A DNA stretch of 64,000 nucleotides from Paenalicyclobacillus ferrooxydans (lineage in GTDB: Bacteria > Bacillota > Bacilli > Alicyclobacillales > Alicyclobacillaceae). The notes beneath the pieces were generated by a model. It saw only the letters and a program-made list of their open reading frames with translations. It did no database searches and was not told the DNA's origin. Positions 17,795 through 25,927 of this stretch are shown piece after piece. The first letter of the stretch is position 1; each line of letters starts with the position of its first letter. Made by a program: the position numbers and the translations under genes. The stretch is taken from assembly GCF_001399675.1 (NCBI RefSeq), contig NZ_LJCO01000048.1, forward strand, positions 50,684 through 114,683, in the 5' to 3' direction.

Positions 17795-19081
17795 GTGCGA
17801 ACAGCTGCACGATTGTCAGCTTTGTTAGCCATACCGTTTGCGATGAATTTACCGACTGCGAGCGCCGCCACAATCTTTGCACCCTCGCACTTGCAGGTAC
17901 AGTCTAGTGCGGTTCTAGCCAATGGTACACCGCTGCCGAATGTAGAGTTCCACGTCACCACAGACAAGCCCGACTCTGACGATGGGGAATCCACTCCGGA
18001 GTTGGCGAGCCAAGCTCGTTCAGCAGTGGTCATGGATTTTTCAACGGGCAATGTCTTGTTTGAAAAAGACGCCCATGAAAAGCTTCCACTTGCGAGTGTC
18101 ACAAAAGTGATGACGATGCTGCTGATCATGGAAGCTTTAGACAGCGGCCAGATTCGCCTGACTGACAAGGTGAAAACCAGTGAGCACGCAGCAAAAATGG
18201 GCGGCTCCCAGGTTTTCCTTGAACCAGGGGAAACCATGACTGTCAACGATATGCTGAAGGCTATTGCAATGGCTTCCGCAAACGACGCCTGCGCCGCAAT
18301 GGCGGAACACCTGGCGGGGACAGAGTCTCGGTTCGTCCAGAAAATGAATCAGCGAGCGAAGGAACTCGGCATGGACGACACGCACTTCGTCAACAGCAAC
18401 GGTTTGCCGGAACCGAACCACTACAGCTCTGCACACGATATCGCCATTATGTCGCGTGAGTTGCTGAAGCACTCCGAAATCACGAAGTATACATCAAAAT
18501 ACAGTGACTATTTGCGCCAAGACACTGAACATCCCTTCTGGCTTGTGAACACAAACAAGTTGGTTCGCTATTACGACGGTGTTGACGGGCTGAAAACGGG
18601 CTACACCTCAGAATCAAAGTACTGTCTCTCAGCGACAGCAAAGCGCGACGGGTTCCGCGTGATTGCCGTTGTGATGGGTGAACCGAAGTCCACCATCCGC
18701 AACCATGAGGTCTCGGAACTGCTGAACTGGTCGTTCGCGGAATACCAGTCACGGGTCCTCTACCCGGCAGGAGCAACTGTTAAAGAAGTGGAGATCTCGC
18801 ACGGGGTCCCGGAGCAGGTTCCATTGCAAACCAAAGATACACTTGGAGTGGTCATTCATAAAGGGGAAAAGCCTGAGTTTCATACATCGATTCAACTGAA
18901 CGACAAGAAACTACATCCACCGCTTAAAAAGGGAGAAGTGGTCGGCCAGATTTCTGTCACCAGAGACGGAGAGGCTGTTGCCTCCGTACCTTTGGTGGTC
19001 ACACAGGATGTCGCCAAGGCCGGCTTTTTACAAAGTTTCGGCCGTACGGTGCGTAAGATCATCACGTTTGGACAGGCTTAA
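17795..19081 (+). CDS. dacF: D-alanyl-D-alanine carboxypeptidase (DacF type)
   Basis: A 428-residue penicillin-binding protein of the S11 family. A signal peptide (residues 1-25, ending TASA-A) is followed by the catalytic SxxK as S101-V-T-K104, SAN (in MASANDACA) and KTG (in DGLKTGYTS). The C-terminal beta-rich domain continues to a possible amphipathic anchor (FGRTVRKIITFGQ). It removes the terminal D-Ala from pentapeptides, limiting cross-linking of spore peptidoglycan. GTG 17795 follows AAAGGAG by 8 bases. Position just before spoIIAA matches Bacillus dacF. Confidence 0.92.
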   Translation: MRTAARLSALLAIPFAMNLPTASAATIFAPSHLQVQSSAVLANGTPLPNVEFHVTTDKPDSDDGESTPELASQARSAVVMDFSTGNVLFEKDAHEKLPLASVTKVMTMLLIMEALDSGQIRLTDKVKTSEHAAKMGGSQVFLEPGETMTVNDMLKAIAMASANDACAAMAEHLAGTESRFVQKMNQRAKELGMDDTHFVNSNGLPEPNHYSSAHDIAIMSRELLKHSEITKYTSKYSDYLRQDTEHPFWLVNTNKLVRYYDGVDGLKTGYTSESKYCLSATAKRDGFRVIAVVMGEPKSTIRNHEVSELLNWSFAEYQSRVLYPAGATVKEVEISHGVPEQVPLQTKDTLGVVIHKGEKPEFHTSIQLNDKKLHPPLKKGEVVGQISVTRDGEAVASVPLVVTQDVAKAGFLQSFGRTVRKIITFGQA

Positions 19082-19214
19082 GACTTACTCGTGTGCGGCT
19101 GCCAAGAGGGGTACTTGTCCTTCAGGGCAGCCGGACATGTTGAGGCATGTTTGAGCAATGAATTTCTTCTTTTGATAGCGAATACTGACGCATCCCGTCT
19201 AGTTTTGTCAACCA

Positions 19215-19244
19215 GCAGGAAATCTGAAATCGAGCACTGAATTA
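19215..19244 (+). promoter_or_regulatory. Consensus SigH promoter of the spoIIA operon
   Basis: GCAGGAAAT (19215-19223), a 12-base spacer and ACTGAATTA (19236-19244) match the SigH consensus RnAGGAwWW-N11-12-RnnGAATww at every defined base. It lies 48 bases before spoIIAA. Bacillus spoIIA is transcribed by SigH, so motif and context agree. Confidence 0.85.
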
Positions 19245-19292
19245 GAAGTCTCGAGAAGTCAGCTATGTTTCTCTGAAAGGAGCGCTATCCTG

Positions 19293-19637
19293 GTGCAGAT
19301 TGACAAAGAGGTAGTCGGCGGGGTGCTGGTGGTTCGTTTACGGGGCGAACTTGACCACCACGCAGTTGAGCCCCTGCGAGATGAGATTGAACAATCACTT
19401 GAAAACACCCACTATCGCGGGTTAGTGCTGTCGTTTCAAGGCATCGATTTCATGGACAGTTCCGGACTCGGACTGATACTTGGACGATATCGTACGCTGT
19501 CGTCACGTGGCGGCAAAATGGTTCTCTGTGAGGTTAATGCAAACTTACGGAAAATCTTCGAGCTATCCGGGATTTTTAAAGTGGTTCCGGTGTTTGAATC
19601 AGAAGACTCCGCACTGAGAGCCATCAAGGAGGCGTAG
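19293..19637 (+). CDS. spoIIAA: Anti-sigma F factor antagonist
   Basis: A 114-residue STAS-domain protein. The phosphorylation site is in DFMDSSGLGLILGRY; S56 aligns with the phosphorylated Ser58 of Bacillus SpoIIAA. The unphosphorylated form binds SpoIIAB and frees SigF in the forespore. GTG 19293 follows AAAGGAG. It is the first gene of the three-gene operon, 3 bases before spoIIAB. Confidence 0.96.
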   Translation: MQIDKEVVGGVLVVRLRGELDHHAVEPLRDEIEQSLENTHYRGLVLSFQGIDFMDSSGLGLILGRYRTLSSRGGKMVLCEVNANLRKIFELSGIFKVVPVFESEDSALRAIKEA

Positions 19638-19640
19638 GGA

Positions 19641-20105
19641 ATGGAGCAAAAAGTTCAAAGCAAAGTGATTGCTGCAAATTACATGCACCTTCAGTTTCCC
19701 AGCCGTTCCGAAAACGAGTCCTTGGCTCGGGTAGCGGTTGCAGCATTCGTGACGGTACTCGATCCAACCATGGAACAACTGACAGAGCTCAAAACGGCGG
19801 TGTCAGAAGCCGTAACCAACGCGATCATCCACGGCTACGACGGCGGAGAAGGAGAGGTAAGGCTTCATTGTGCGCTCAAGGACGGCACAGTCGAAGTGGT
19901 CGTAGAAGATGACGGGATCGGCATCGAAGATATCGACCAGGCTAGGCAACCCCTGTTCACCTCTCGTCCAGAACTGGAGCGGTCCGGGATGGGACTCACT
20001 ATCATTGAGAATTTTGTGGATGAATTCTTCATTTCATCTGAACCCGGTCGCGGGACCCGCGTCACCATGCGAAAAGTTCTCGCGTCGAGCGAGACCCTGA
20101 ACTGA
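19641..20105 (+). CDS. spoIIAB: Anti-sigma F factor / serine kinase
   Basis: A 154-residue GHKL-fold kinase that holds SigF inactive and phosphorylates SpoIIAA. The N-box is VSEAVTNAIIHGY; the G-boxes are VVEDDGIGIEDI and ERSGMGLTIIENF; the conserved DQARQPLFTSRPELERSG lid region is intact. The start at ATG 19641 (GGAGGCGTAGGG before it) adds about 10 residues before the MHLQFPSRSENES segment where Bacillus SpoIIAB begins. Confidence 0.96.
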   Translation: MEQKVQSKVIAANYMHLQFPSRSENESLARVAVAAFVTVLDPTMEQLTELKTAVSEAVTNAIIHGYDGGEGEVRLHCALKDGTVEVVVEDDGIGIEDIDQARQPLFTSRPELERSGMGLTIIENFVDEFFISSEPGRGTRVTMRKVLASSETLN

Positions 20106-20120
20106 GTGGGGTCGGTGCCG

Positions 20121-20873
20121 ATGGATCACGCAAACAGTGCTGAAACGAGGAAGTTTACCGACGAAGAGATTCGACAGCTGATTATTGACAGTCAGTCAGG
20201 CGACAGTCAGGCGAGGGATACGCTGGTCCTGTGCAATCAACGACTGGTTTGGGCTGTGGTGCAACGCTTCCTTGGCCGTGGGTACGACCCGGAAGACCTG
20301 TTCCAGATTGGCTGCATCGGTTTGATGAAAGCTGTGGACAAGTTTGATCTCAGCTATGACGTGAAGTTTTCGACCTATGCTGTGCCTATGATAATCGGCG
20401 AAATCCAACGTTTCTTACGGGATGACAGCACCATTAAAGTCAGTCGCAGCCTGAAGGAGACAGCCAAGCACATTCGACGGACGAGAGACGACTTGGCGAA
20501 GAAACTTGGGCGTCAGCCCCGGATCCACGAGATCGCAGAAGAACTGGGCATCGAACCCTCGGAAGTTGTGTTTGCTCAGGAAGCGTTACGTACGCCAGCC
20601 TCAATCCATGAGACTGTCTTCGAGAACGACGGCGACCCAATTTATTTAATGGATCAAATTGCTGAAGACGAAAACGTTGGCTGGTTTGACAAAATTGCTC
20701 TTCACGAGGTCCTAAACAGGTTACCTGAGCGGGAGCGGTTGATTGTTTATCTGCGCTTTTTCAAAGATAAGACGCAGTCAGATGTTGCCAAGGTGCTCGG
20801 CATTTCTCAGGTACAGGTATCTCGGCTGGAGAAGAAGATCTTGCGTACCATTCGAGGCGAATTAAACCTGTGA
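20121..20873 (+). CDS. sigF: Sporulation sigma factor F
   Basis: A 250-residue sigma-70-family factor. Region 2 contains the core-binding/-10 stretch DLFQIGCIGLMKAVDKFDL and YDVKFSTYAVPMIIGEIQRF. Region 3 includes KVSRSLKETA, and region 4 ends with the helix-turn-helix SQSDVAKVLGISQVQVSRLEKK variant (TQSDVAKVLGISQVQVSRLE). It drives early forespore transcription. ATG 20121 is taken; GTG codons at 20106 and 20115 are alternatives. It is followed by a strong terminator, so spoVA is separately transcribed. Confidence 0.96.
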   Translation: MDHANSAETRKFTDEEIRQLIIDSQSGDSQARDTLVLCNQRLVWAVVQRFLGRGYDPEDLFQIGCIGLMKAVDKFDLSYDVKFSTYAVPMIIGEIQRFLRDDSTIKVSRSLKETAKHIRRTRDDLAKKLGRQPRIHEIAEELGIEPSEVVFAQEALRTPASIHETVFENDGDPIYLMDQIAEDENVGWFDKIALHEVLNRLPERERLIVYLRFFKDKTQSDVAKVLGISQVQVSRLEKKILRTIRGELNL

Positions 20874-20904
20874 CGAACCACTAAAAAATGAAAGCATGGA
20901 GACC

Positions 20905-20937
20905 ACGGGTATGGCGAATGTAGCCATACCCGTTTTT
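20905..20937 (+). terminator. Terminator after sigF
   Basis: An 11-bp stem (ACGGGTATGGC / GCCATACCCGT) with a 7-base loop is followed by five Ts. Confidence 0.93.
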
Positions 20938-20943
20938 GGTTTC

Positions 20944-20973
20944 GAATCTCACTGTTCCAACGTGGGCACACTA
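20944..20973 (+). promoter_or_regulatory. Candidate SigG promoter of the spoVA operon
   Basis: GAATC (20944-20948), exactly 18 bases, then CACACTA (20967-20973), one base off the SigG -10 CATNNTA. It lies 33 bases before spoVAC. The same CACACTA occurs before sleB. Confidence 0.55.
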
Positions 20974-21005
20974 AGTGGGAACCTGATGCAGGGGAGGAGT
21001 GGCCT

Positions 21006-21467
21006 ATGAACACAAAGGTTAAAGACGAGAAACTCAGCTACCGACAACTGGTCGACCGTCATCGCCCGGCACGGCCCATGCTCAAGAACACCGTGCGCGC
21101 ATTTTTGGTCGGCGGCGGAATTTGTGTCATCGGTCAAGCAGTCCAAACATTGTTTGTTCGATACGGCGGCTTCTCGGTTACCGATGCGGGAAACCCGACC
21201 GTGGCCGTGATGATACTCTTGTCCGTCATAATGACAGCGTTCGGGGTGTATGACCGGTTCGGGCAGTGGGCGGGCGCAGGATCGGCTGTTCCGGTCACCG
21301 GATTTGCCAACACAATGGCATCTGCTGCCATGGAAAGCCGGAGTGAGGGATGGGTCGCGGGTATCGGTGGAAACCTTTTTAAACTTGCCGGTCCAGTAAT
21401 TGTCTACGGCGTAGTCAGCGCTTTTTTTGTGTCTTTAATCCGTTACATCGTAACCCACATCACATAA
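21006..21467 (+). CDS. spoVAC: Stage V sporulation protein AC
   Basis: A 153-residue membrane protein with about four spans and the family pieces FLVGGGICVIGQ, MTAFGVYDRFGQWAGAGSAVPVTGFANTMASAAME. SpoVAC is a membrane channel component for dipicolinic acid movement into and out of spores, and is thought to be mechanosensitive. GGGGAGGAG precedes ATG 21006. It heads a four-gene spoVA operon here; spoVAA and spoVAB, which precede it in Bacillus, are absent. Confidence 0.95.
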   Translation: MNTKVKDEKLSYRQLVDRHRPARPMLKNTVRAFLVGGGICVIGQAVQTLFVRYGGFSVTDAGNPTVAVMILLSVIMTAFGVYDRFGQWAGAGSAVPVTGFANTMASAAMESRSEGWVAGIGGNLFKLAGPVIVYGVVSAFFVSLIRYIVTHIT

Positions 21468-21512
21468 CGACCTCCGACAGCGTGAACAACCATACAAAGG
21501 GGAGGCGAAGTG

Positions 21513-22532
21513 ATGAAGACAGCAGGCCGACAAACATGGCTCTTCGAAACGGAGCCGGCTGTACTTGCCACCGGGACCGTTGCTGGCAAGCTTGAAAGTG
21601 AGGGACCACTCAGCCAGTGGTTTGACGTACGCATCACGAAAGACGGAATGCTAGGGAAATCATGGGAGGTGGACGAACAGGGTCTGATCCGCCAGGCAAC
21701 CGAGACTGCGCTTGAGAAGGCCAAGTTGACACCGGAAGCGATTGACTATGCTATCGGTGGAGATTTAAATGCACAGCTCACCGGGTTTTATTTTGGCTTG
21801 CGGGACTTTGGATTTCGTCAACTCGGCCTCTACAGCGCATGTTCCACGATGACCGAGTCCGTTGCCCTCGGGGGCCTGTTGGTCGATACGGGTGCAGCTA
21901 AAACTGTCATCGCGGGGACTTGCAGTCATACAAGCACCGCTGAGCGACAGTTCCGGTTCCCCACTGAGTATGGAGCTCAAAAGCCCGAAACGGCGCAACG
22001 CACTGTGACGGGCGCGGGCATGGCAGTCATTGGAAATACTGGTTCAAATGTTGTCGTGACTGCAGCGACGATTGGAGAAGTCGTTGATTTCGGCATAAAA
22101 AATCCCTGGGAATACGGTGCGGCGATGGCACCTGCCGCCTTCCGGACCATTCAGGCGCATCTTCATGACACCGGTCAGCACTTGGAGGATTTCGACTGTA
22201 TCGCGACTGGAGACTTGGGTCGGATCGGACATGCTATCTTAAGAGACCTATTTGCACAGCAAGGGCAAGACCCAGGTGATCGCCTGACGGACTGCGGAAT
22301 GCTTATCTATGCACCTGAGCAATCAGAGGTATTTTCAGGCGGCAGTGGAGCTGCCTGCAGTTCCCTTGTAACTTTCGGATACCTGTTGGAAAAAATTCGC
22401 AACGGAACATGGAAGCGCATTATGGTTGCTGCCACCGGTGCCCTGTTGTCGACAGTGACATCGCAACAGCAAGAGTCCATCCCATCTATTTCGCATGCCG
22501 TAGTCTTTGAGCGAAGGGGGCGTGTTCAGTGA
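21513..22532 (+). CDS. spoVAD: Stage V sporulation protein AD
   Basis: A 339-residue thiolase-fold protein that binds dipicolinic acid at the spore inner membrane. Features include [38 protein letters not shown] and [19 protein letters not shown]. No thiolase activity is expected. ATG 21513 has GGAGG 7 bases upstream; GTG 21510 is also in frame. The stop overlaps the next start (GTGA), indicating coupling. Confidence 0.95.
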   Translation: MKTAGRQTWLFETEPAVLATGTVAGKLESEGPLSQWFDVRITKDGMLGKSWEVDEQGLIRQATETALEKAKLTPEAIDYAIGGDLNAQLTGFYFGLRDFGFRQLGLYSACSTMTESVALGGLLVDTGAAKTVIAGTCSHTSTAERQFRFPTEYGAQKPETAQRTVTGAGMAVIGNTGSNVVVTAATIGEVVDFGIKNPWEYGAAMAPAAFRTIQAHLHDTGQHLEDFDCIATGDLGRIGHAILRDLFAQQGQDPGDRLTDCGMLIYAPEQSEVFSGGSGAACSSLVTFGYLLEKIRNGTWKRIMVAATGALLSTVTSQQQESIPSISHAVVFERRGRVQ

Positions 22533-22894
22533 CGATTACGTGGATGACATTCGTTTGGGCCTTTGTTGTCGGCGGAATCATCTGTGCCATTGGCCAGTTG
22601 ATTATGGACGGCTTTAAACTTCCGCCAGGCAACGTTATGGTAATCCTTGTCGTTGCAGGAGCTGTACTGGATGGTCTAGGGTGGTACGATCCGCTGATCC
22701 GTTTTGCCGGCGCCGGAGCGACTGTACCCATCACCAGCTTCGGTAACGCACTGGTTCACGGAGCCCTGGATGAGGCGAAGACACATGGCCTGATTGGGAT
22801 CATCACCGGGATCTTTGAAGTAACCAGTGCTGGTATTTCAGCTGCCATTATCTTCGCATTCCTGGCTTCCGTGGTCGCAAGACCGCGAGGGTAA
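22529..22894 (+). CDS. spoVAEB: Stage V sporulation protein AEB
   Basis: A 121-residue membrane protein related to SpoVAC, with [20 protein letters not shown] and [27 protein letters not shown]. It starts with GTG 22529 overlapping the spoVAD stop. It is a membrane part of the dipicolinate channel. Confidence 0.93.
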   Translation: MTITWMTFVWAFVVGGIICAIGQLIMDGFKLPPGNVMVILVVAGAVLDGLGWYDPLIRFAGAGATVPITSFGNALVHGALDEAKTHGLIGIITGIFEVTSAGISAAIIFAFLASVVARPRG

Positions 22895-22896
22895 TC

Positions 22897-23496
22897 ATGG
22901 AAAACGTGCATCGTAAAAAGCGCGTTATTCTCGTCACTGACGGTGACACTTTTGCACGACGGGCACTGGAAATCGCAGCGAAACAGCTGAAAATGCGGGT
23001 GATTTCACGAACAGCGGGGAATCCGACACGTTTGTCTGGTACCGAGATTGTACACTTCGTAAAGCAAGCCGCTTACGACCCAGTGCTTGTCATGTTTGAT
23101 GACAACGGCGACGGAAACCAGGCGGGCGGCGAACAAGCTCTGCATGTCATCTGTAACCACCCGGATATCGAGGTCATGGGAGCACTGGCAGTCGCGTCCA
23201 ACACGTCCCTTGTCAAGGGAGTCGGGATTGATTTCTCCATTGACGCAGACGGACACACAGTATCAACAGGCGTTGATAAAGACGGCCACCCAATTCACCG
23301 TTACATGGTATTTGGAGACACTGTTGATGCCCTCCGTGATTTGAATCTGCCTGTGATCATCGGGATCGGAGACCTCGGAAAGATGTCTGGCAGTGACTCC
23401 CCGGAACGAGCGGCACCGGTTACAACTGCTGCCCTGCGCCAACTCATGGAAGCCTATGAGGCAAGGACAAGGCAAGGGGCCCACTCCAACCACTGA
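22897..23496 (+). CDS. spoVAEA: Stage V sporulation protein AEA
   Basis: A 199-residue soluble protein with the SpoVAE-type start RVILVTDGDTFARRALE and the core MFDDNGDGNQAGGEQAL, GVGIDFSIDADG and IGIGDLGKM. It begins 2 bases after spoVAEB. Its role in the SpoVA complex is not well defined. Confidence 0.9.
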   Translation: MENVHRKKRVILVTDGDTFARRALEIAAKQLKMRVISRTAGNPTRLSGTEIVHFVKQAAYDPVLVMFDDNGDGNQAGGEQALHVICNHPDIEVMGALAVASNTSLVKGVGIDFSIDADGHTVSTGVDKDGHPIHRYMVFGDTVDALRDLNLPVIIGIGDLGKMSGSDSPERAAPVTTAALRQLMEAYEARTRQGAHSNH

Positions 23497-23542
23497 CAAA
23501 GTGCATAGAGTTGAGTATTCTACGCGAAAAGGGGTGAGCAGC

Positions 23543-23683
23543 GTGCTGAGTGTTTTGCTGTTCTTACCACGTCTGTTCCGTTACTTTGGCATGTTTCAGA
23601 CCTTCATCGGCTTTGTCCGCCCCGTATGGCCTCACCTTGCTCGATTGTGGCAGCGTCCTCAAGTGTCGGGTGCCGCTGCCTGA
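23543..23683 (+). CDS. Small hydrophobic protein (46 aa), unknown
   Basis: A 46-codon frame after the spoVA genes, starting GTG 23543 with AAAAGGGG 8 bases before; GTG 23534 is also in frame. The sequence is hydrophobic and aromatic (FLPRLFRYFGMFQTFIGFVRPVWP), with basic residues, suggesting membrane association. I recognise no family. It may be the last gene of the spoVA operon. Confidence 0.5.
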   Translation: MLSVLLFLPRLFRYFGMFQTFIGFVRPVWPHLARLWQRPQVSGAAA

Positions 23684-23701
23684 TGCGACGTTTTATAAAA
23701 T

Positions 23702-23783
23702 GAATCCGTCCCTGCGCAGTCCAAAGGACGGCCGAGCCATCTCGCCGCGACTGGCGGGGTGGACTCCCGCCTTCGACGGATTC
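23702..23783 (+). other. Large inverted-repeat structure between spoVA and the M50 protease
   Basis: GAATCCGTC (23702-23710) pairs perfectly with GACGGATTC (23775-23783), enclosing about 64 bases that contain further pairing options (AGTCC/GGACT; GGCGGG/CCCGCC; CGTCC/GGACG). There is no T run, so it is not a standard terminator. It lies just before the extended -10 promoter. Confidence 0.55.
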
Positions 23784-23796
23784 TGTCAACTCCATG

Positions 23797-23805
23797 TGCT
23801 ATAAT
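23797..23805 (+). promoter_or_regulatory. Extended -10 promoter for the M50 protease gene
   Basis: TGCTATAAT: a perfect -10 (TATAAT, 23800-23805) with the TGn extension. No good -35 is visible. It lies 58 bases before the start codon. Confidence 0.55.
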
Positions 23806-23862
23806 GGGCGCATCCGCCTTTCGATTCTGTGTTGCGGGACAGAGTAAAGGAGTAGAGCCCAT

Positions 23863-24498
23863 TTGGTACAGAGCCTTGTCGATCCGTCTTTTTTGTTCCG
23901 ATTTCTTGCCGTATTAATTGGACTCGTCCTGCACGAGTTTGCCCACGCACTGACAGCTGACCTGCTTGGCGATAAAACCGCGCGTATGGCTGGGCGAGTC
24001 ACCCTCAATCCGCTTGCCCACCTTGACGTTCTCGGACTCGTCATGATCCTGTTTGCCCCGATTGGCTGGGCCAAGCCTACCCCTGTTGATCCGCGTCGCC
24101 TGAAGCACCCGCGGACTGGCATGATCTTAGTTGCGCTTGCCGGACCCGTGTCTAACCTATTGATTGCACTTGTGTGCCTCACTCTGTTGTCCGTGTTGTA
24201 TCCTGCTACGTACCCCGGCTTTGTTGCACAACTCTTATGGTGGGGAGCTCTTGTCAACCTGAGTTTGTTTGTGTTTAATCTCATTCCGTTACAGCCGCTC
24301 GACGGGTCTCGGATCGTCTCAAATCTACTGCCGTACCGGCTGGAAGTTCGGTATCGCAAGTTGGATCTCTATGGGCCGTTCATTCTCTTATTGCTGGTGA
24401 TTATTCCACCTTTTCGCAACCACGTGTTATATCCGATCTTAACTGGGCTGTTGGCGTTCTTTCTACACATTTTCGGAATCAGCGGCATCTTGTTCTAA
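23863..24498 (+). CDS. Site-2 protease family (M50) membrane metalloprotease
   Basis: A 211-residue, mostly hydrophobic protein. The zinc motif is H24-E25-F-A-H28 in the first long span, and the second conserved motif is NLIPLQPLDGSRI near residues 139-150, which supplies the third ligand. This is the short YwhC-like branch, with no PDZ domain. It starts with TTG 23863 after AAAGGAG. Substrate is unknown. It lies just before scpA-scpB, a common arrangement in Firmicutes. Confidence 0.85.
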   Translation: MVQSLVDPSFLFRFLAVLIGLVLHEFAHALTADLLGDKTARMAGRVTLNPLAHLDVLGLVMILFAPIGWAKPTPVDPRRLKHPRTGMILVALAGPVSNLLIALVCLTLLSVLYPATYPGFVAQLLWWGALVNLSLFVFNLIPLQPLDGSRIVSNLLPYRLEVRYRKLDLYGPFILLLLVIIPPFRNHVLYPILTGLLAFFLHIFGISGILF

Positions 24499-24523
24499 TC
24501 TTGCCGTTTGGAGGATGCGAGAA

Positions 24524-25258
24524 GTGAGTTACGAAGTATCATTGGAAAAATTCAATGGTCCGCTGGACCTTTTGCTCCATTTGATTCGAAAACAGGAGAT
24601 TGACATTCACGATATCCCAATTGCACTGGTGACAAGTCAGTTTCTGAACTACATACGAGCCATGGAGGAGTTGTCGCTGGAAATCGCCAGTGAATTTCTT
24701 GTCATGGCGGCTACGCTCTTGGCCATTAAAAGCCGAATGTTGCTGCCGAGAAAAGCCGCGGCGGCATCGGACGAAGAGACTGACAACATCGACCCACGGG
24801 AGGAACTCGTTCTCCAACTGCTTGAGTATCAGCGCTGTAAGTGGGCAGCTGGCGAGCTCAAATCGAGGGAACACCTGCAAAGCCTCATCTATACAAGACC
24901 CCCTCTGGACCTCCGGCCGTATCATCGGGACGACCCGTTGCCAGTGGAAGGTGTCTCGCTCTGGGATATGGTAGATGCCTATCGTAAGTTGTTGTTGCGG
25001 GTCCCCAAAGAGGACCGGGTGGCCGAAATCAAAGGTCACGAGCTTTCAGTGGAAGACACCATGTCCTCCATTCTCACGCGTCTTCGCAGGTGGACCAAGG
25101 CGACATTTCGGGAGTTGCTCGGCACTGTGCGGACCAGACACGACTTGGTTGCATCGTTTCTGGCGTTGCTTGAGCTCGTCAAAATTGGTGCCATTCACTG
25201 TACGCAAGCGTCGCCGTTTGACGATATTGAGATCATCTTGCGGGAGGAATACGCGTGA
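24524..25258 (+). CDS. scpA: Segregation and condensation protein A (kleisin)
   Basis: A 244-residue kleisin (Bacillus 251) opening MSYEVSLEKFNGPLDLLLHL, with the SMC-binding N-terminal helices (LEIASEFLVMAATLLAIKSRMLLP) and a C-terminal winged helix (ELVKIGAIHCTQASPFDDIEI). It bridges SMC heads and binds ScpB in the chromosome-condensing complex. GTG 24524 is chosen since GGAGG lies 9 bases before; ATG 24515 directly abuts that site. The stop overlaps the scpB start. Confidence 0.95.
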   Translation: MSYEVSLEKFNGPLDLLLHLIRKQEIDIHDIPIALVTSQFLNYIRAMEELSLEIASEFLVMAATLLAIKSRMLLPRKAAAASDEETDNIDPREELVLQLLEYQRCKWAAGELKSREHLQSLIYTRPPLDLRPYHRDDPLPVEGVSLWDMVDAYRKLLLRVPKEDRVAEIKGHELSVEDTMSSILTRLRRWTKATFRELLGTVRTRHDLVASFLALLELVKIGAIHCTQASPFDDIEIILREEYA

Positions 25259-25824
25259 TTGTTCCGTTGCTGGCCCCCCTCGAAGCAGTATTGTTTGCGG
25301 CGGGCAGTGAAGGTCTGTCCACACAGGCTATCTCAGAAGTCCTCGAAGTCTCCGTGGACACGGTGTTCGAGCTCTTGACACGGCTCAAATCTGAGTACGA
25401 ACTGCGCGAGGCAGGCCTTGAGGTGGTTGAACTTGCCGGAGCGTGGCAGATTGTGACCCGCGCTGACTGTGCGCCGTACCTCGAGCGGATGGCGACGGCG
25501 CCATCCGCCCCTGGGCTGAGTCAAGCAGCCCTCGAAGTTCTTGCCATCGTTGCATATCGACAACCTATCACGCGTGGACAAGTGGAGTCGATTCGCGGTG
25601 TGCAGTCCGATCGCGTTTTGCAAACCCTGCTTCACCGTCAACTCGTCTGTGAAGTCGGTCGACAGGATTCACCAGGCCGTCCAATCCTTTATGGAACGAC
25701 ACCGTATTTTTTGCAGACGTTTGGTTTGTCTTCTCTTGAACACCTTCCGCCTCTGCCTGTACTTGATGAAACGTCGGAGGACATTTCACTGTTCGACTTG
25801 ACACCAGCATTGCCGCGAGATTGA
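25255..25824 (+). CDS. scpB: Segregation and condensation protein B
   Basis: A 189-residue protein with tandem winged-helix domains: LLAPLEAVLFAAGSEGL... and LSQAALEVLAIVAYRQPITRGQVESIRGVQSD...GRPILYGTTPYFLQTFGL. It dimerises and binds ScpA. It starts with GTG 25255 overlapping the scpA stop. Confidence 0.95.
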   Translation: MIVPLLAPLEAVLFAAGSEGLSTQAISEVLEVSVDTVFELLTRLKSEYELREAGLEVVELAGAWQIVTRADCAPYLERMATAPSAPGLSQAALEVLAIVAYRQPITRGQVESIRGVQSDRVLQTLLHRQLVCEVGRQDSPGRPILYGTTPYFLQTFGLSSLEHLPPLPVLDETSEDISLFDLTPALPRD

Positions 25825-25864
25825 AAAACGCACAACTTATGCAGACCGATGTCGTAAGGAAGAG

Positions 25865-25893
25865 GTATGATGCCCTGCGATTGTGGCATCATA
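25865..25893 (+). promoter_or_regulatory. Consensus SigG promoter of the ytfI-ytfJ-spmAB cluster
   Basis: GTATG (25865-25869), 17 bases, CATCATA (25887-25893) match the SigG consensus GHATR and CATNNTA at all defined bases. Expected initiation near 25900 falls inside the following terminator stem. SigF could also read it. Confidence 0.65.
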
Positions 25894-25927
25894 AGACCGT
25901 TCCAAATAAAGGTGGGACGGTCTTTTT
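25894..25927 (+). terminator. Terminator after scpB, abutting the next start codon
   Basis: A 10-bp stem (AGACCGTTCC / GGGACGGTCT with one T-G) and TTTTT, ending at the base before ATG 25928. The 3' arm contains the likely ribosome site GGTGGG. Confidence 0.8.

Noticed and set aside
19095..19135. Stem CGGCTGCC / GGGCAGCCG after dacF
   Set aside because: Long loop and no T run, so not called a terminator.
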